This document shows positions 60,571-64,000 of a stretch of DNA of 64,000 bases, in pieces. This DNA is from Artemia franciscana (lineage: Eukaryota; Arthropoda; Branchiopoda; Anostraca; Artemiidae): positions 5,521,647 through 5,585,646 of the forward strand of contig NC_088868.1 in NCBI RefSeq assembly GCF_032884065.1, written 5' to 3'. The notes under the pieces were generated by a model. The model saw nothing but the letters and a program-made list of their open reading frames with translations, searched no databases and was not told the origin of the DNA. Each line of letters opens with the position of its first letter. The first letter of the stretch is position 1. The position numbers were made by a program, and so were the translations under genes.

Positions 60571-62600
60571 TATAGGTATTATGGCCTTTATCTTCTTCGA
60601 TTCACAACCTAAGCCCTTAGATGAAATATCAAGTTACTACCGTGACGTGATGTTAGTAGCGATAGGTAGTCAATTATTGCAAGACAATGTTGAAATTAAT
60701 ACATGCTAATACCACAGAGAAACAGAGAGTTTAGTTGTGAAAAGGTTATGACTCAAATATTGTTTGCTCTTTTTTACTCTCTTAATGGGATTCGGCTCCT
60801 TAAATGATCACCATAGCTCATTCATTATAAACTTTTTAGTTTGCGTGGCCAAATTGTTTTGCCATAAATTGTAGATTTTGGATTAGGTCCGAATTAACAA
60901 CAGAGCAATAAAATCTGACACCTTCTTTCCCGGTAATCTTATACACACAATTTAACTTCTCCCGGTTTGTACAGGAGGACATTTAGTTTTAATGAATCTT
61001 AAATCACTAAAAAGTGTGAATTTTTTTTTTTTTTTTTATTATACGGAGAATATTTTTTCGGCTTCAGGAAAGGGCAGTCCCAAATAATATTCGAGTATAT
61101 ATGCTAAGAATGAGCTCAGAGGAATATCATATGAACAATTGAAGCCTTGGGAAGTCTCTGGTGCTACCAGTTTTGATTAAAAACCTTGCTGACACAGGGG
61201 GCGTATTATTTATGGTGTAGGTATAAAAGTTAAAACGCTATGCGTGTGTTCCTTTTTATGTACACACAATTTAGCTTTGAAAAACTAGCAAAATTTGGTT
61301 AGGACTGGTTAAGAATCGAAAAAAAAACTTTTTAGAATAGTCTTTTCAGAAGAAGAAATGCAGTAATTTGTCTACCATTTCAAATCATGTACTTTATTGT
61401 CGGTAAGTGTACGTAATGCTTAGCCAATCTGATGAGACTATGAAACGGGTAGACTTAGGTAATATTTCCCTTGAGTGTATTTACAATCAGAGCCTAGCTG
61501 GTTTCCTATCATCACAAGAACTATACCCTATTTCACCTCACGACAGCAGGGGAGGGGGGTCTAGTTGAAACTTTGAGGACAGGTTTTTTAGTGGAGTTAG
61601 CGGTATTTATGACTTTATATAGTTGGGGGCCAAGATTTTATTTGTTTTTGGGAATATATCGCACTTTTTCCAATTTTGATTTTTTTTTGGGGGGGAGGGT
61701 ATTGAATATTGATGATAAAGTTAAAAATTTGTAATTTTGAACTTTATGGTTTAAATTATGAGCAGAATCCAGTAAACTCACTAATAAACTCACTAAATAG
61801 AATATATAACAGCCTTTGATTTTATATAGAGTACAAGGGTTTTAAGTAGCTTTTGATTATTTTAAGTCTCTGATGTTAATCCGATAGTAATGTGGCCGTA
61901 TTCGAGCCAAAATCACTGTATTGTGGCCCTGAATGACAGAAATGAAAAGTTTTCTGTGGTATTATTTATTCTTTCTGAAAAAGCCGCCATGACTGTTAGT
62001 TTATTTCTAAATAAGCCTTGTTCAGATTTTTTGTACACTGGTTCGTTCAAACCATTAAAAATACATTTTTCTTAAGGTAAATAAAGAATTTCGTATTTTT
62101 GTTGGCAGGGGCTTGAAAACTACACTTGTGGGTTCTCAGATGTGCTTGTTTTGATGAAATAACTTTCATCAAGTTAAACCCATTTTTGGAGCGCTATTGC
62201 CCTTTTCTAACATTATGCAAATTATTTTATTATAATTAATTTTGACTGGTAATTTAATCTCAAAAGATTTCACATATTATGCTATAGTTATGATTAAACG
62301 ACGGATTAACTGAAGAAGTTTTTTTGTGGTATAAATTACAAAAACGGCATAAAACTAACAAATAAAAAAAAATACTTAAAGAGAGTCCAAAGCAAATAAA
62401 TAAATTAAACGTTAAATATGGTACATTATCATGTTATTTATTTTGATTTTGTTTGCTGCATTCAACAATTTATATTGCTTGGATTAAAATAACAAGAAAA
62501 GACTTATGAAATTGAAGAAAACCTCAGTATTGGACGATGGAAATATATTTCATTGTGTAAATGTGAGAAGAAGACAGACAGAAGCTAGACTTAAAATTAC
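60571..62600. other. gene 2 intron, nothing recognised
   Basis: AT-rich sequence with poly-T and poly-G tracts; no phase-compatible exon found. Confidence 0.45.
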
Positions 62601-62821
62601 CTCAAATTCAAAAAGGTCACCACTAAACTTCTCCAATACAGAAGTTGAAAAAGTTCTATATCCTCCTAACAATAACGCTCTTCTTTTATTCCCAGAACCT
62701 TCAATCCAAGCCTCAACAACACTATCAATAGCTTGAACTAGCGTCATATTTGATTTTTTCATTGCTAAATCTCGTCCGGTGTTGCCATCACTGTCTCTTT
62801 CACACAATAATTGTGGTCCGA
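62601..62821 (-). CDS. gene 2 exon: end of an ankyrin repeat and a following helical region
   Basis: Minus strand: acceptor GATTGTTTTCAG, two bases completing a codon, 73 codons, then donor GTAATT in phase 0. The peptide opens with QLLCERDSDGNTGRDLAMKK, matching the D.G.T..DLA pattern of an ankyrin repeat. It continues with LVQAIDSVVEAWIEGSGNKR and a Phe/Gly-containing stretch (LLLGGYRTFSTSVLEKFSGD) I cannot assign. The start phase implies a further 5' exon beyond or within 62822-64000. Confidence 0.72.
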
Positions 62822-64000
62822 CTGAAAACAATCATATATGTTATTGATCATCTGAATACATATTATACATAGATAAAATGATGATTAAATATAACCATAT
62901 CACATTAAATGAGCAATAATTTAAATACTTAAAGCAATAATTAATTATTAGCAATAATTAAAGTACATTAAATGAGCAATATATATATATATATATATAC
63001 ACATATATATATATACGCTTAATCACAAAACATAATTATAAAAACAACAAAACATAAATTATTCTTACAAAATACAAAAAGGCTTTGCACAAATCTAAAA
63101 TAGTTCTAACATAATGAAAAGTAGTTGGTGTAAAACACAAAATACTTGCAATAAGTCATTAGATTTCGAATGCAATACGTAAAATAACTGCACAAGTCGA
63201 TAAAACCGCTGGATTTATCGACCAAGGTTCCGATTTTGGTGCATAATGTCACCATTTTAATGCTGTTTATTTAAACAAATTGAAAATTGTGGCACCATCT
63301 GTAAACTCGCAACAGGAGTTGCTAAGAACATTGGTAGAGGGGCCCCTCAGACGTGAAAGCTCTGCTGTCACATCCTAAAATGCAATAAATATAAAAAAGT
63401 TTTAAAAAAGACAATTCCATCAAGGGCAGAAACTACCACCGAAGCGGCAACTCTCCGCAGCACATAAAAAAAATATTTCAAATTTCAAATATTCCTAATT
63501 TTTGAGAAACTAAAAAAGGATTTCGAGGAGGGGAAGGGCCCCAACATCTTCCCTTGCATAGGTCGGCTAATTTGATCTTCAATTCCTTGGATTATACGTT
63601 AGTTGGAAGTTACAAGTATTTCATTGAAAATGAAAAAAAACCAAAAAGCTTCTAACTTGTAGTTTGAAGACCCTAAGCCTTATTAGAAAGATAAATTTAT
63701 AAGTTGATATAATTCTATTATTCGATCATCGCAGCGGATATTTTCAATTTGATCTTTCCAAATATCGTTAAGACCACCCCTCTATAGCTTACTTACCTTT
63801 AAGTTATTACTGGTGGGCATTTAAATAGAGTGAAACAATTCTCAATGCCCCTTTTTTATATATTGTTCTTCGATATATTTTTAGTCTTATTCAGGTGTTT
63901 AGAGGAGCCTTCGGGCAGGTTACCTGTAATGTCAACATTTTCAAACAGATTCCATATAATTGACATACTTTGGGGATTCTGAAGAATTCGTTCAAAATAG
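62822..64000. other. gene 2 5' intron region, nothing firm
   Basis: A TA run lies at 62979-63015. A minus-strand AG near 63375 followed by a 34-codon open stretch lacks a good donor, so I do not call it an exon. Confidence 0.4.

Noticed and set aside
63295..63375. Possible further 5' exon of gene 2 on the minus strand
   Set aside because: An acceptor-like AG exists but no convincing donor, and the peptide shows no ankyrin pattern.

Overview
The window looks like AT-rich nuclear DNA of an invertebrate animal, most likely an arthropod. It has spliced genes with GT-AG introns, a eukaryotic tRNA with internal promoter boxes, a tRNA-derived SINE, non-LTR and Penelope-like retroelement fragments, and many Helitrons. 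Some dispersed repeats remind me of crustacean, perhaps brine-shrimp, DNA; that is an impression, not a proof. There are no operons.

Two host genes can be followed. Gene 1 (+ strand) has coding exons at 2546-2911, 7286-7486 and 23261-23410, all joined in phase 0. They give a 238-residue protein with a mitochondrial-type N-terminus and two membrane segments. The last 218 bases of its first coding exon, with the splice donor, are repeated four times at a 261-bp period. Gene 2 (- strand) is an ankyrin-repeat gene with exons at 62601-62821, 59180-59300, 53036-53266, 33465-33545 and probably 27276-27476. A tRNA-Ala(TGC) lies at 54430-54501, inside a gene 2 intron.

The introns are dominated by one Helitron family. 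Members have TC...CTAG ends, a two-hairpin 3' end, TGACGTCA palindromes near the 5' end, and A^T insertion sites. Intron 2 of gene 1 carries a 7.26-kb head-to-tail array (15914-23175) that includes a decayed Rep-helicase copy (20147-23175). The 53-33 kb intron of gene 2 carries an almost complete autonomous copy (44057-51339, - strand), which is itself split by a later insertion (50069-51321). Shorter non-autonomous copies lie at 24312-25190, 31971-32979, 38191-40294 and 41789-43339. They keep the helicase tail and are filled with A-rich and GGGACAC minisatellites.

The rest is retroelement debris (5'-truncated LINEs with trinucleotide tails, Penelope-like fragments, SINEs), several satellite arrays (260, 33, 78, 84, 85, 121, 171/178 and 33 bp), long TA microsatellites, and several tandem duplications of 260-900 bp, some touching exons. 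Long parts of 28-33 kb and 60.6-64 kb hold nothing I recognise.
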